64,000 nt of DNA. Origin: Neodiprion pinetum. Lineage: Eukaryota > Arthropoda > Insecta > Hymenoptera > Diprionidae. Made by a program: the position numbers and the translations under genes. The stretch is taken from the NCBI RefSeq assembly GCF_021155775.2, contig NC_060234.1:29943026-30007025 (forward strand), given 5' to 3'. The notes beneath the pieces are model-generated. The model was not told the DNA's origin. It made no database searches and saw nothing but the letters and a program-made list of their open reading frames with translations. Shown here piece by piece: positions 24,363-36,146 of the stretch. Position 1 is the stretch's first letter. Every line of letters starts with the position of its first letter.

Positions 24363-27245
24363 GTAAGTATGGCGAAATTTTGCAAATCGATTTCGCCACA
24401 TACCCTGAACTACCGCGAGCGGCGTTTAGTGTCTCGATTATTAATTATCGCCCGGATAACAGTGACGAAGGCTTGAAGTACGGGTAATTATTAGTTTAGA
24501 AATCAATCGTCGGGGCTGAATTTATTGGAAAGTGTAACCGACAAAGGACTTGGCAGATTTGGCTCCATCGAAAGAACAAGGCCTTCGGAGTCCCCGAGTT
24601 ACTCGATCTGTACTAGATTTTCGATTTCTCGTACAGAGATCGGCATTGTTTCGACTCTTCTAAATGAGTCACGGATTGCTATACTCTGTCCGTGTACTGT
24701 AGACGCTCTGTGGTGACGCTGGGTTCCCTTAAACTGGGTCGCATTACCGATTTCGTGCGGTTTTCTTTTTGCTTTGTTTTTCTTTTCAAGATCTGTTTCT
24801 TTTTTTACTATCCTTTTTTCCCCGCTGGTTCGATCGCGGGCCTTATCGCCGTCGCCAGCGATCGAAATCGATCGAGGGCAAAGGATATATCTAATAATTG
24901 GAACCACAGCCCGGTCAGGGGCACCGATTTTATTCAATCGGACACAGTTATAGTTATGCACATCTCTGGCGAATGGTTAAAACTTACTTGAGATATTTGT
25001 CTCTGAAAGAATATTGCTTGATATCACTTTAATTTTTAAAAAGATTCCAAAGTCTCGCTCTGCGTCTTGATCAATATTTTACTTCATCACCACGTATAAG
25101 TATTATACAAAATTAACGGGCCATCAAGAGGCCGAGATCTGTTTATATTACGTACTCGTTTGAAATACGAAATAAGCGTCACACTATCATTCTGTATACA
25201 ACAATCAGTTACATTGCACTCGTATATTGTACGGATATTTAGGTTTATACCGAAGGCACGATTTAGGCAGTTATGTTTAATTCAATGATATTTTTAACAA
25301 ACGATTTATAATTCGTAGTCGAATTACAGGTACGTATACGTAATACGGCGCGCCGTGCGGCGTACAACAGTTTAATATATGTATGTACCAAGAGATCCGC
25401 TGTTCTACCTTGACAAGTCAACGCTATATATCTCAGTCCCGGTTGCGCACCTTTCAAAAACGTCACACACCTCGGTACATAAATTCGCCTTGAGTTTTAG
25501 CGCGAGCTGTCGAACCAAAAAACCGTGGCTCGAATTCCGGCTTGCGATATCCCAGCAGACGACCGATTGCAGAATAATATAAAATATACCGTGCCGATTT
25601 CTCGAAGCGCGCGGTTTTAAATTGTTTAAACTTTTGCGGAAATGTCGGTCCCTTGTGCAACGCCCGTCAGCAGCACAAGGTACGTGGCGCGTGGGAGTAT
25701 GACATAACAATAGATCGATCGGCGATCGGCGATCGGCGAATCGGCACCACACTGCTGCAATGTATACTTATATATGTATAGTTACGTGACTACTCGTATA
25801 TGTATTTACGTAAAATTGAACACCAACCGACACTCCGCTCCCCACAAACGATCGGCCGACCGGCGACCGGATATGTTCGCCGATTATATTCTTCTTCTTC
25901 GCGGTTTTACGGACGGAAATATACTGCTGTCATCGGTTTGCGACCGATAACGTGCGCTGCTGTCCGGCTGGCTCTGTGCTTCGTGGTGCACGACTTGAAC
26001 CGACTGAACGCTGAGCGAGGACCGTCGACTCCCAGGTGAGCGGGAGGCATGAGCGTCGATGACTCGTGTCTCGGGATCGGCAAACCGTCGACTGCACTGC
26101 TGTGCGGGCGGGACCCCGGGGCCCTTGGGCCCCGTCTCGCCGCGTCGCGCCGCGCCGCGCCGCGCCGCGCAGCCACAGTCCGCGCACAAGGAGAACGCAC
26201 CTGGCCATTCCGCCTAGGGGAAGCCTCACCTCTGACCCTTGTCCTCGCAATATCGCCTTGGCACGATGGGTCAGCCCTTCGCGGATTTGTCTCTCTCCCT
26301 CCCTTCCTCCATCTACGACCTCAGGTTTGACGAGACTCGACCGAACGCCTGTTCCATTCGTGTAATAGTTACACATTGGACAACCGAGTGATCAGCGATC
26401 GGTGCAGGAGAAAATTTTTCAACTCTTGAACTACTGGCTCTTATTAGTTTCAACCTTTTTCGCACCGAATGTTGAAGTCTTCTGGTATTTATCGTGATAC
26501 GGATCCAGGTGTGAAAATCGGAGGTTATGGTTCTTGCTTGACGAGCTGTCACGAATTTCCACACTCTTACAATTAGCGTATCGAGTTTCGCGCGTTAAAT
26601 TCGTAGTTTTGCCTTGGCCTTGTTTTCATCATTTGCTCATCAACGTTTATTTGCATTAATTTTGAAGAGCCGTAATTATTTTATTAGTGATAACGATATA
26701 ACGTATATTTTTGCTATCAAATCAATTATATTAGTCGGGTGTTTAAAGTAGTAATACACTCGAATACGCGCAACATATAAATTACTATTTTTTAAATTCT
26801 AATTTACACCATGTAGAAAGAATTTCGTATTACATTTTTTCTGTGGTAGGATGCGAATTATTTTTCAAAGAAACAGTTACTCGTATTTTCAGAATAGACA
26901 TCCGAGGAGCACACAAAGTTTTTGCTGTTTTTTTTGTCATTCTTTCGAGATATTTCACTGCTTCTTTTTAGAAATAACAATGATTATTTCAATCGAGACA
27001 CATTCGATAAAGTGGCTGAGCACCATCACATATTATCAGAGGCTATATCCTTACCAGCTGCAAGCATGTGAGATTAACGATTAACGAACGTGGTACTCAG
27101 ATTTTCAAGTTAAACAAAAACTGCAAAAGAAATAAATCTTGAACTCACATTCGGATGTAGATTATAATATTCATTCGCGAAATCCCATCACCATACCATA
27201 ATTCAATTTTCGAATATGAATAAAATTAAAGTCCTTTTTTTCCAT
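24363..27245. other. Non-coding, with a CpG-rich patch at 25.8-26.4 kb
   Basis: The patch from about 25800 to 26360 is rich in CpG and contains a (GCGCC)n run. It ends a plus-strand segment at a strong donor (CTCCCAG|GTGAGCGGG, near 26035). That combination fits a first exon with a promoter just upstream. Overlapping open frames on both strands there are products of the GC content. The rest is A/T-rich with no exon I can support. Confidence 0.35.
26138..26170. repeat. (GCGCC)n short tandem repeat
   Basis: The 5-bp units are almost perfect and lie in a CpG-rich patch. Confidence 0.9.
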
Positions 27246-27667
27246 CCAAAAAAAGGCCGGAAAAGTGCGAGTGGGACTCGCGGCCTGAGGGTTCCGTACG
27301 AATTTGATTATTTTTTTTCTATGTGATACAACTACAAATTAACTATTTTCGGACTTTTTGCTTTACTTGTGCTATGAGACATGACTTCTCTCCAAATTTT
27401 GTGATTCTAAGTCAACGGGTATTCCCCCATAGGTTTTGATGAGTGAGTTTGCGAGTATCAAAATATGTAACATAAATAACCGTATCTTTTGATTGCGTTG
27501 ACTTAGAAGCTTGAAGTCTTTACACCGCGAAGGGACCGTAGACCTCAGTATTTGATATTAATTTCAACTTGATACCTTTGCCCGTTCCTGAGAAAAGGGG
27601 CTTGACAAACGGACAACAAACGAGTTCATTAGGGTTCCGTTTTTTCTTTTTTAGGTACGGAACACTA
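27246..27667 (+). mobile_element. Arthropod-type dispersed repeat
   Basis: The segment begins near GGCCGGAAAAGTGCGAGTGG, continues with GACTCGCGGCCTGAGGGTTC, and ends at TTAGGTACGGAACACTAAAA. Short inverted sequences (AGGGTTCCGTAC and GGTACGGAACACT) lie near its two ends. From memory this matches a repeat found in Lepidoptera and other arthropods, which also contains 'ACTTGTGCTATGA', 'GTCAACGGG', 'TTCCTGAGAAAAG' and 'GACAAACGGACAACAAA'-like blocks in this order. It is non-autonomous and has no open frame of its own. I cannot name its family. Confidence 0.6.
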
Positions 27668-30540
27668 AAACAGAAAAAAAACGCAGTGAAGTTGCAATTA
27701 TACATTATATGCATAAGTTAATTGGTCATAGTGCAAAAGTTCATTTTACCAATAGCCCACAGCCCAAGTTGTGTAGTTTCAAAAGTAATTCTCCGACGTT
27801 CACACAGGTCTTTCTCCATAACCGAATAGTTTAAAATTACAGCCATATCCAAAACAGCAATTCAATTATTACAAATTATCAGGAATTATATTCGAACACT
27901 CAAAACAATACCTTCGGTTTCAAATGAACTACATGCAAATTTAACCATCGAAATGTTGATTTGTTTTCAAATAATTAATTAATTAATTCCTCGCTGCCGG
28001 ATAAACTTGAACGCGCCTTCGCACAACGATTTGCATCGGCGGCAAACGTGGAAAACGAAGCGACCTCGAGGTATCGCTAGGTATTCTGATAACGCTAGTC
28101 GTCACGTTACAAGCACGTAAGGTTAACTTGCCAGTCATTAACGTGATATACTCCGTACACAACGGCTACCACCGCATCTGTAAACGGATTATAAGTACGC
28201 CGGCATGTAGCTGCAATGAAATAATCAAAGAAGTTGAGTGCGTGGAATCGCAAAAATAGAAATAAGTTCAACAATGACGTCATATTTTCCGAATTTCCAT
28301 GGAACCAAAGATCAATTTTTTTATCTAAATGGTGGTGCAGGTTATTGAAATATTTCTAGACTGTATACTAGTGTAGGTATACTATTTACTTCGCGTATTA
28401 CATGCATCATTAGTAAACAGAAATGCTCAGGTTTATTCAAAAGCCAACTTTGGTAGAAACTGCGCCTCTGGTGTCGACAAGTCATTACATTATTTTGATT
28501 TTTATTTTCCTGATCACTTCGAACAAGTTCCCTCAATATCAGCCCGACATTTTCGAGATTTAAACACTATTCTAATAACGGAACAAGATCTTACGCTCTC
28601 AGAATTACTTTTATGGTGAATCCATACTAACTTTTCAAAAGTATCGTAACCAATTTCAAATCAACATCAAAATATTGAAAAATTGCTTGAAAATCCAAAT
28701 GTTGGTAATTTTTTTTTCACGCTTGGCTCGTACCACGTCGTCAAATAGTTATCACATCAGCTCTTATTTTTCGGCGCGAATGTCGCTGTTAGAGCACAAA
28801 GTTTAAGGGGATGTCGGACTTACGTCAAATACGGTAGATCCTGTTTTAAAATTATTATTTTTTTTGAATAATGAATCTCTGCATACTTTCAGAAATGATA
28901 CGGCTTAAGATTGTGCTTGTGGGTCGACTAAAGAAACTTTGCATAATTTATGACAATATGCAAAAAATATTTGATTCAGTTGCAGTAACGTACGATAAAT
29001 TCGAATCAAGTGAAAAATATCTACAAATGGTGCCGTGCCTTCGTTAATTTAACAAACATTTCTTAGTCAACTCACAACCACAATCATAAGCTCTATCATT
29101 TCTCAAAGTACTAAGAGATTTCATTACTCAATAAAAGTGAGAATTGCAAAATACAGGTTGCTGTATTTAACGAAGGTCCGGATTAATCTTGTAAGGGATG
29201 CGCCGTTCCCGGCCAGGGCATCATTTTCAGCCAACCATGTAAGCCGTCCCAATTGTTGTTGACACTAAAATTCTATCGAAATATTTATTTTAGCACAAAA
29301 ACATCGTCTACAGTAAATATGAGTGAAACTCATGACCACTCAATTGTTTGAATTCATGAAAATGGATATGGCCAAAAATAAATTACTGATGGCCACATCT
29401 AGTGCTAATGTGGCCAAAAATGGTATATCTTATACCCTACGTCTCACCTGTAAAATTCGTTTTCTTTGGAGGCTGCAATTGTGTTCGAATCGTACAAACA
29501 CTTATTTTCGCAGTTCGGGTCGCGGAGAAGACCGAATCTTATAATTGATCAACGTCCAGTTGCGAGTGAAGATCGTCAATTTGAATGTCTGTAGCATAAG
29601 CTCGAGAATAAAAGCTGAATATCGAACACTTGATTTTCAGAAAATATTGACACAGAAGACAAGCAAAAAGAATTTTATAAACAATATTGTTACATAGTTG
29701 TTTTCGTATCGGACAGGAATGTTTTTTTTCTGAAAAATCCTCGTTAGCATGTTTTCTACAATAATTCTAACAACAACAGGTGCAGCTGAATCGAGTCCAA
29801 CGTAATCGTTCCATGGAGTAAATTCACCGAGAAGAATTTCTAATTGTGGTATCTACACAGTCCGTAAACACTTTCATTTTCACCACGAATGAAAAATTAA
29901 GTTGTACGTAAAGAATAAAAGTAAATTTTGTAGGTGCAGTTAAAAAATTAGTATGCGTTACTATTTTTGAAGGTTATGGTCACTCGTAATTTGTTTCCTC
30001 GTAACTATTGCGATGACTTGATGTTGGTGCAAGAATAAAGTGATGTTGAGGCGTTATTGAACCGAAAAAATGTAACAAACAAAACAAATAGATTTAATAT
30101 TGCTATAACGAGAAAATGTAGTACATATATTGACAACTATAATTAAACTGAACAGCTACGCTTGTACCGGATTTTCTTGTAATTCCAACAATACTTGAAT
30201 CGTTACTATACCAATTGTACTAAAATGTACAATATACAAATTAACATAAAATATAATAAACGGAATGTTTCTCACAATCGGTGCATAATCGCTATCGATG
30301 ATTCATTTTCTCGTCTCAATACCTCGATTCGTGGGCAGGTGCCTGGGTACTTGGGCTGCAGGGGGATGCAGATGAAGGCTGAAGCTAGTAGCCAGACTTA
30401 GCATCGAAACTATCTGTTCCCGTTAAAATAAAGCAGTCAGTTGAAGCTCTGAGAGAATCTCAGCCGTCAAGCCTTGCCGAATTATCCTATTTACAACAAG
30501 TTTATTGCATTTGGCTGCTGACTTTGGCCGCTAGAGCATC
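27668..30540. other. A/T-rich, no gene identified
   Basis: No exon with paired splice sites or recognisable coding content was found. A short inverted pair (CCTTCGTTAA near 29039 and TTAACGAAGG near 29166) is too small to call an element. Confidence 0.4.
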
Positions 30541-30892
30541 GGCTTCACGGGATGCAGGGTAGGAAAATAAGGGATCCCGCATCGTCCAGCGACGCTTTGC
30601 GTTCGGCCGAGCGGTGCTTCGCGGGTAGAAGCGAGATGAGATGAGGCCCCGGGTCCGTTGGCGAGCTGAGGACCGGTACCCGCGTGCCTGTCCTCGGCTG
30701 AGGCCTCCTCACCTGTGCGGCGAACGCTTCGAGAGAACCGTGAACGCGGACTCCGGGGGACGCCGTCCCCTCGCCTCGGTTAGGGACCAATCCGCGCTGC
30801 GTGAAGGCGGAACTGTACAGCCCTCGTATGCCCGTATTTATTATTCAGTTTGCAAATACGTGGCAAAAATTATCTTCTCGGAGAGATAGTAA

Positions 30893-30945
<53 letters not shown>

Positions 30946-31320
30946 GGAGATAAAAAGATAAGCTGAGGAACGGAATGAGCGAGAGAAATAAAGAGAGAGA
31001 CAGAGATAGAGAGAGAGACAGAGAGAGAGAAATAGATAGAGTGAGAGACCCCCTGTACCGCGGACCAGAGAGGTGGAGCTATGCGCTCGACCGCCGATTG
31101 CCGATCGCCGATTGTACGGACAGAGGTCGGGGAGCGGCGAACGCCGCGTTTTCACCGCGCGGTGCGACCAGAGAAGCGGAGAACCGAGCGCAGCGGAGCG
31201 CGGGAAGAAAAACGCTCGGTGCTAATTTGTTGGAATCGCTGCCGGGAACACCCGACCACTGCCTAGATCTGCGATACCTATACCCCTCTGACACTTGTCG
31301 AATCAGAGATGCATGATGGG
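30541..31320. promoter_or_regulatory. CpG-rich patch, possible promoter region
   Basis: The patch is CpG-rich on both sides of a long GA tract. On the minus strand a segment ends in a strong donor (GCCGCACAG|GTGAGGAGG, near 30717), as expected of a first exon. No coding frame is supported. Flanking copies of GCTGAAGCTAG (30379 and 31445) border the patch. Confidence 0.25.
30897..31050. repeat. (GA)n microsatellite and GA-rich extension
   Basis: A pure GA run spans about 30897-30940 and interrupted GA sequence continues to about 31050. In Drosophila GA repeats bind GAGA factor. Whether this tract is regulatory here is unknown. Confidence 0.9.
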
Positions 31321-31442
31321 AGAAATGTTGGATGGAGCAGAATGATTCGTAACATTGATTACGGTGCTGCGATTTCGGAGAGAAGGGACAGAAAGGTCAC
31401 GGGGGATGCTTTCTTTACATCTCTGTTGTATGAGTCGCTACG

Positions 31443-31638
31443 GAGCTGAAGCTAGCAGCCAAACGGGTTGAATCGTTATTTGAAATAGAAAAATGCAGTT
31501 TAGTTTTATACTCATAATTCTATAAAAGTATTGGGGATTCGAGGTATTTCACAAAATTTGGTTTTCGGTATTCACTACCTTATTTGAATTTGAACATTGG
31601 AACGTTTGGCTGACAATTCTGGCTCTAGCTTCAGCTTC
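31443..31638. mobile_element. Short inverted-repeat element (MITE-like)
   Basis: The left end AGCTGAAGCTAGCAGCCAAACG is matched in inverted orientation at 31602-31638, where about 11 extra bases interrupt the match. The interior of about 150 bp is A/T-rich and non-coding. A third copy of the end sequence stands alone at about 30378. Target-site duplications were not recognisable. Confidence 0.35.
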
Positions 31639-32159
31639 TTTGGTTCGCTGTCTACTTTTCACATGAAATCGTAGTATTTTAGAATTAGTATCTCTGCATT
31701 GATGATGATATACGGAATCCTGTACACGTCCATTTTCGGAATTCGTACTGATTTTCTCTATACGTAATTCTTACGTAAAATTTATACGCAGAAAAAAAAA
31801 GGAACAGTCCGATCAACTAAATCAGCGATCGTGAATGGTGAAATCGAAATTTGATCGATGCAACTAACCACTAGTTGATTCAATCATTAACGTATTAAGC
31901 CGACAAATTTTCAATCACGTCAACTAATGTTCACTTGCCGTGAGAACTGAATCTTTACGTTTTTAACTCAGTAGATTTAACCGATTCTTTTTCTCTGTGA
32001 TACTATTGTGTTCGATTGTGAGATTATCGATTAATTTTACCCAATCAAGCACAATCACCCAATGAAAAATTGAAACAATCCTCAACTTGGTAAATCTGTA
32101 TTTCCTAGTATGTTTACTGTTTGGATTTGGAAGCAAACTCAGTCCACGTCAAGGTTTTG

Positions 32160-32870
32160 TTTCTGAATCCATGTATTAGAGACCAGTTGACCGCCCGACC
32201 ATAACAACGCCCTAACGATCACCAACATCGATCGCATGACAACAATCGGTAATCCGGCTTTTGAACGACGAAATACAGCTCAGATATCATTCTGTATTCG
32301 GTGGTCGGCGAGTGCGGTTGTACGATCTGGAGCTACACGCGATTTGCTATCGGCGTTTACCATTATATTCAATCCCGGCTATCTTTTTTTGGTTAGCCTT
32401 TTTTTTTCAATTACGAGGCTTTCGTTCCACTTCAACCGTGAGTTCAACCCAGATAATTTATGTTATTTTCATTTAGTTACTTTTATTTCTGTCCATTTTT
32501 ATTTAGTTTGAGAGCCCAGTGCTCTCATTGAGAGTCCAGTGCTTTCTTTTAGAGACCAGTTCTCTCTTTGGTAGTTGAGCGCCCAGTGCTTTGTTTTAGA
32601 GACCAGTTTGCTATGTGGTAGTTGAGAGCCCAGTGCTTTCATTGAGAGATCTGTGCTCTCTGTGAGTGTCAAGAGACGACCAGTGCTCTTGATGCGTGTT
32701 ATTACTTACACTAAAGCTTATCTTGCTATTATCATAATAAGTATTAGATTCACCCTTCAATACAGTGTACCTGCAGTCTCAATCGTTGTCATCCCAACAC
32801 CAGAAATAAACTTTATTTTCTATTCTAGACGTACATTTACAAACACTTACAATTAGTTTCTTTCACTCGA
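32160..32870. repeat. Minisatellite-bearing repeat region
   Basis: Between 32510 and 32695 a unit of about 30-60 bp built on 'GAGAGCCCAGTGCTTTCATT' and 'TTTTAGAGACCAGTT' repeats five or six times imperfectly. The preceding 350 bp contain a CpG-bearing segment starting GAGACCAGTTGACCGCC, which shares the GAGACCAGTT word. An AATAAA lies at about 32805. The arrangement could be a degenerate LTR, but I found no TG...CA ends with a target duplication. Confidence 0.45.
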
Positions 32871-35800
32871 AACGACTAGCGTGTGCAATCTCATCAACGC
32901 TATGACGTGGTGAAAATGATCGAAGTACGATAATCTTTCCCCGTCCACTCGTTTCACCGTTTGATGGGTGAAATTCAGGAAAATAATAAAACTTTGAGGA
33001 AAAAAATAAACATACTCGTAGATATATAATTGTCAATGACCTGTGACGTGAAATCGGCGTCTACGGACTCGAGGGTGGGTTAAATTATTCATGAAGTTAA
33101 CCAGCGTTGATTTTCGCATGTATACAGCAGTCGTGTGGTTCCAGAAGACTGATTTCACTCCTGCAATGAATCTCGAAAGAAGGCTTGCGGAATGGAGTTT
33201 TATGATAACGATTCATCCGCTGCGTGTAGTTCTTGCTGACTTTTATTTGTTAATCTCTGATTATACGACTCGTTACCTTCCCCAACTCATCAGCATTTTA
33301 ACTCTCCCGTTAGAGATTCATAATTTTCATTTTTTCTCCAAGAGGATTCTTCCTGCCTGCTGTAAGATTCTCTGGCATTTACACGAGCGCAGATGTTCAT
33401 TGATCTCGCGATTTGGATTTCGATAAAATGTACGCAGTTAATCTCAGTACTGTGACTACAATCACAGCTGCATTATATATTGCTTCCAAATACTCGCCGG
33501 TTAATTCATTCAATTTTAACCCACGTGCGCAGGGCGCGTGATGCGTATCTTCGGAATAAAAAATACTTCGAAATTTTACCTCATGTACACATGGCAGGTA
33601 GCCCGAACCAATAAATTTAACGTAGAGTACCGCAGCTGTATTCTGAACGAGAATAGAACGTGATACATCCGATTGATTACTATGCAGCTCACATATCTTT
33701 CCGTCCTCCTACCGAAGAGTAGATTGTGATTCGAGCAAACGAATGGGCTGCACCGAAAACTTTCGGTTTTCGAAATCACGTCACCAAGACGAGATTGAAA
33801 TTCTAGTTAAGGTTTAAATTCATAACGATTCGTGCGATCCATTTATTTTGGCAATCAGAGATCGACAACTTTGCTTCAACTCTTTACAGCTCGTTACGCA
33901 GCTGTATCAGTATAATAATATCTAACGATAAAATTCGGGACAGGCATTTCGAGTGTACATAAAATGTTATTTCTCCAGTACTGTTGCCTCGTTTTATATA
34001 CCCTAAATTAAACGAGGGGCACAATCGCTCTGTTGGATCTTTTTTTTTTTTGTTGCTTCTACTTCTGTACCGGAACAAATAGTATGATAATTAATTCAAC
34101 TCGTTTGTTGTAATTATCATTTCGTATCTACCGGTGTTTGATGAAGACAAGCTTGCGTTGGGAAATTGAAGTAATATTGCAGCGTTCCGTCGTCGCGTTT
34201 TCTCAGTTTGTAACTTCATCTATTGCGCTAAGTAATCCGAGCAAATAAACCTTGACTAGCTCGGAGAATTTCGGGAATTATTCATCCTGCTGTCTGATCT
34301 TTCTTGATTACTTCCTCCTCTACGGGGTAAGGATTACAGTTTGAAAACGGAGAAACCGTCGGTTCTTTCGCGGCTTACTTGGGCGGATGAAGCGAAGAGT
34401 ACGTAATCGGTATGGAACAGAGTACATTTGTTTTAATCAAGTTCGCTTACTCGAGCGATATTTCAGGCAGCTAATGACGTAGGACAAATAAAAAAGCTAC
34501 ACTCGCGCTGAAGGAACCCGGCATGACTGGTGAGTTTCGAGTGTTCCAACCGCAGCAGAGAACGAGAATTCGGTTAATTAATGTCGAGCTCAGTTTTCGT
34601 TTTTATTTTCACGCGACAACGCCGCGACTCGAGTTAAGCCAAAAGCGAACGAAACGATTCGCTCGGCAATCCCCCGACGCGCGGGTATAAATATCGGCCA
34701 TGTTTCGTTATGCCGTACATACACGCGGGTGTCGTGTTGAAACGCTTATTTGAAAATAAAATAAAAATAAAAATCACGGTATATCCGGTTAAGTTCGAGT
34801 CAAGTACCGTTCTCACAACTCCCGCTATTTCCCCGCCCGCTATCGTACATAATGTACAACCACACATTGAGAATGAAATTTTTCAACTCGTCGTGAGACG
34901 TTACCGGAAACCACGTCACGCCACCGTCATTAACGCACAGATCGAGAGAAAAATCAATCGGGGATGTCACGGAAGCGTGTCCAAGCCGCGGAAAGCATTC
35001 GAGTGACAAATTTCCGACATGCGACCCGTGGTGGCATCCGACTTCTGCAGGAATCGGGAGTGTAAGCCCGGGAGTCGGAGGTGCACCGCTATTATACCTA
35101 CTCGTAGTATATCCGCACGGGATAGGAAAAGAAATTTTCTTAGATGCGAGCACGAAGGAGGAGAGGAGGCCTATCCGAGCGAACGTTGCTAATTTAGATT
35201 GTATCGCGTGAGAAACAGGAAATGACGAAATATCCTGAGCGCTGACTTACACCGACGACTCTACAACGGAGCCCGGGTAGAGAGCCTGCCTCCTGGTTGC
35301 CGGCTGATGCCTTCTTTGCGACCTCAACGGCGAACACGCGATGAAGGAAGGCCTTCGGATTCACGAGGGACCATCGCCACCCGGAGCTGTGACCCTCTTA
35401 CGTCGTGGTGGAAAACCGCGTTTAGTCGTATGAAAATTACCCAGAAGCGCGTCTTTGAACATGCCGATCCTTGCGAATCTCACCGCGTGTTGTTGTTGCT
35501 GCGTGTTTGCCGATTGAATTCGGGCAGAGCGGAGGCTTTCTCTTAGGCCTTGCCAGCCTCCGAAGTTACAACCGGAAAACGTTAACGTTAAACTCCTGAG
35601 AACGGATGTGGATTAGCTTAGAGAGGAGATATAACTACGGTGCAAGATGGCGCCGCAGTGATTTCAACGCGACGCCAGGGAAACGCAAGCGGCACGGCTC
35701 GTTTTGCTGCAGCTAATCGTAAGGGTTGAGAACGCGGTGCTAATTGCGTGCAGGTAATTTGAATTTCGAAAGGAGAAACATCGCTGGAACAGGCTGTGAA

Positions 35801-35993
35801 CTATTTTATTAATTAGTTGATCAGCCGCGTATCATCTTCGAGAGGATATCGCGAGAGAGTATCGAATTTTCCCCTAATACTTACAATTTTACAATCGATT
35901 CCAGAAATTGGTGACGAAAAATGTCAATAATTCGTTAAGGGTTACACGGAAATTTCTTTTTATCTGATATATATATATTGCAACTCTTGACAA
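32871..35993. other. No gene identified
   Basis: The sequence is A/T-rich with a few CpG-rich stretches (34.6-35.6 kb). Open frames at 33091-33426 and 34710-35153 have no splice context and overlap frames on the opposite strand. A CAAGATGGCG word near 35645 resembles a downstream promoter motif but stands alone. Confidence 0.4.
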
Positions 35994-36146
35994 ACTGAGG
36001 AACTGGCACTATTTTCTGTCAAAGTTATTATTACACTTCTCTGTAAAAATTACTGCAATTATAACACCGTCAATTTACCACGGAGAAGATTGGAAGTTAC
36101 AAAAATTGCAGTAACCTCTAAAACAAAAGCGTGCCAGTCCCTGAGG
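35994..36146. mobile_element. Stem-loop MITE-like element, 153 bp
   Basis: The terminal inverted repeats are ACTGAGGAACTGGCAC on the left and, read on the other strand, CCTCAGGGACTGGCAC on the right (13 of 16 match). Inner inverted pairs follow: TTACTGCAATT at 36050 with AATTGCAGTAA at 36104, and CTTCTCTGT-AAA with TTTACC-ACGGAGAAG. The whole segment could fold into one long hairpin. No coding capacity. Confidence 0.6.
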
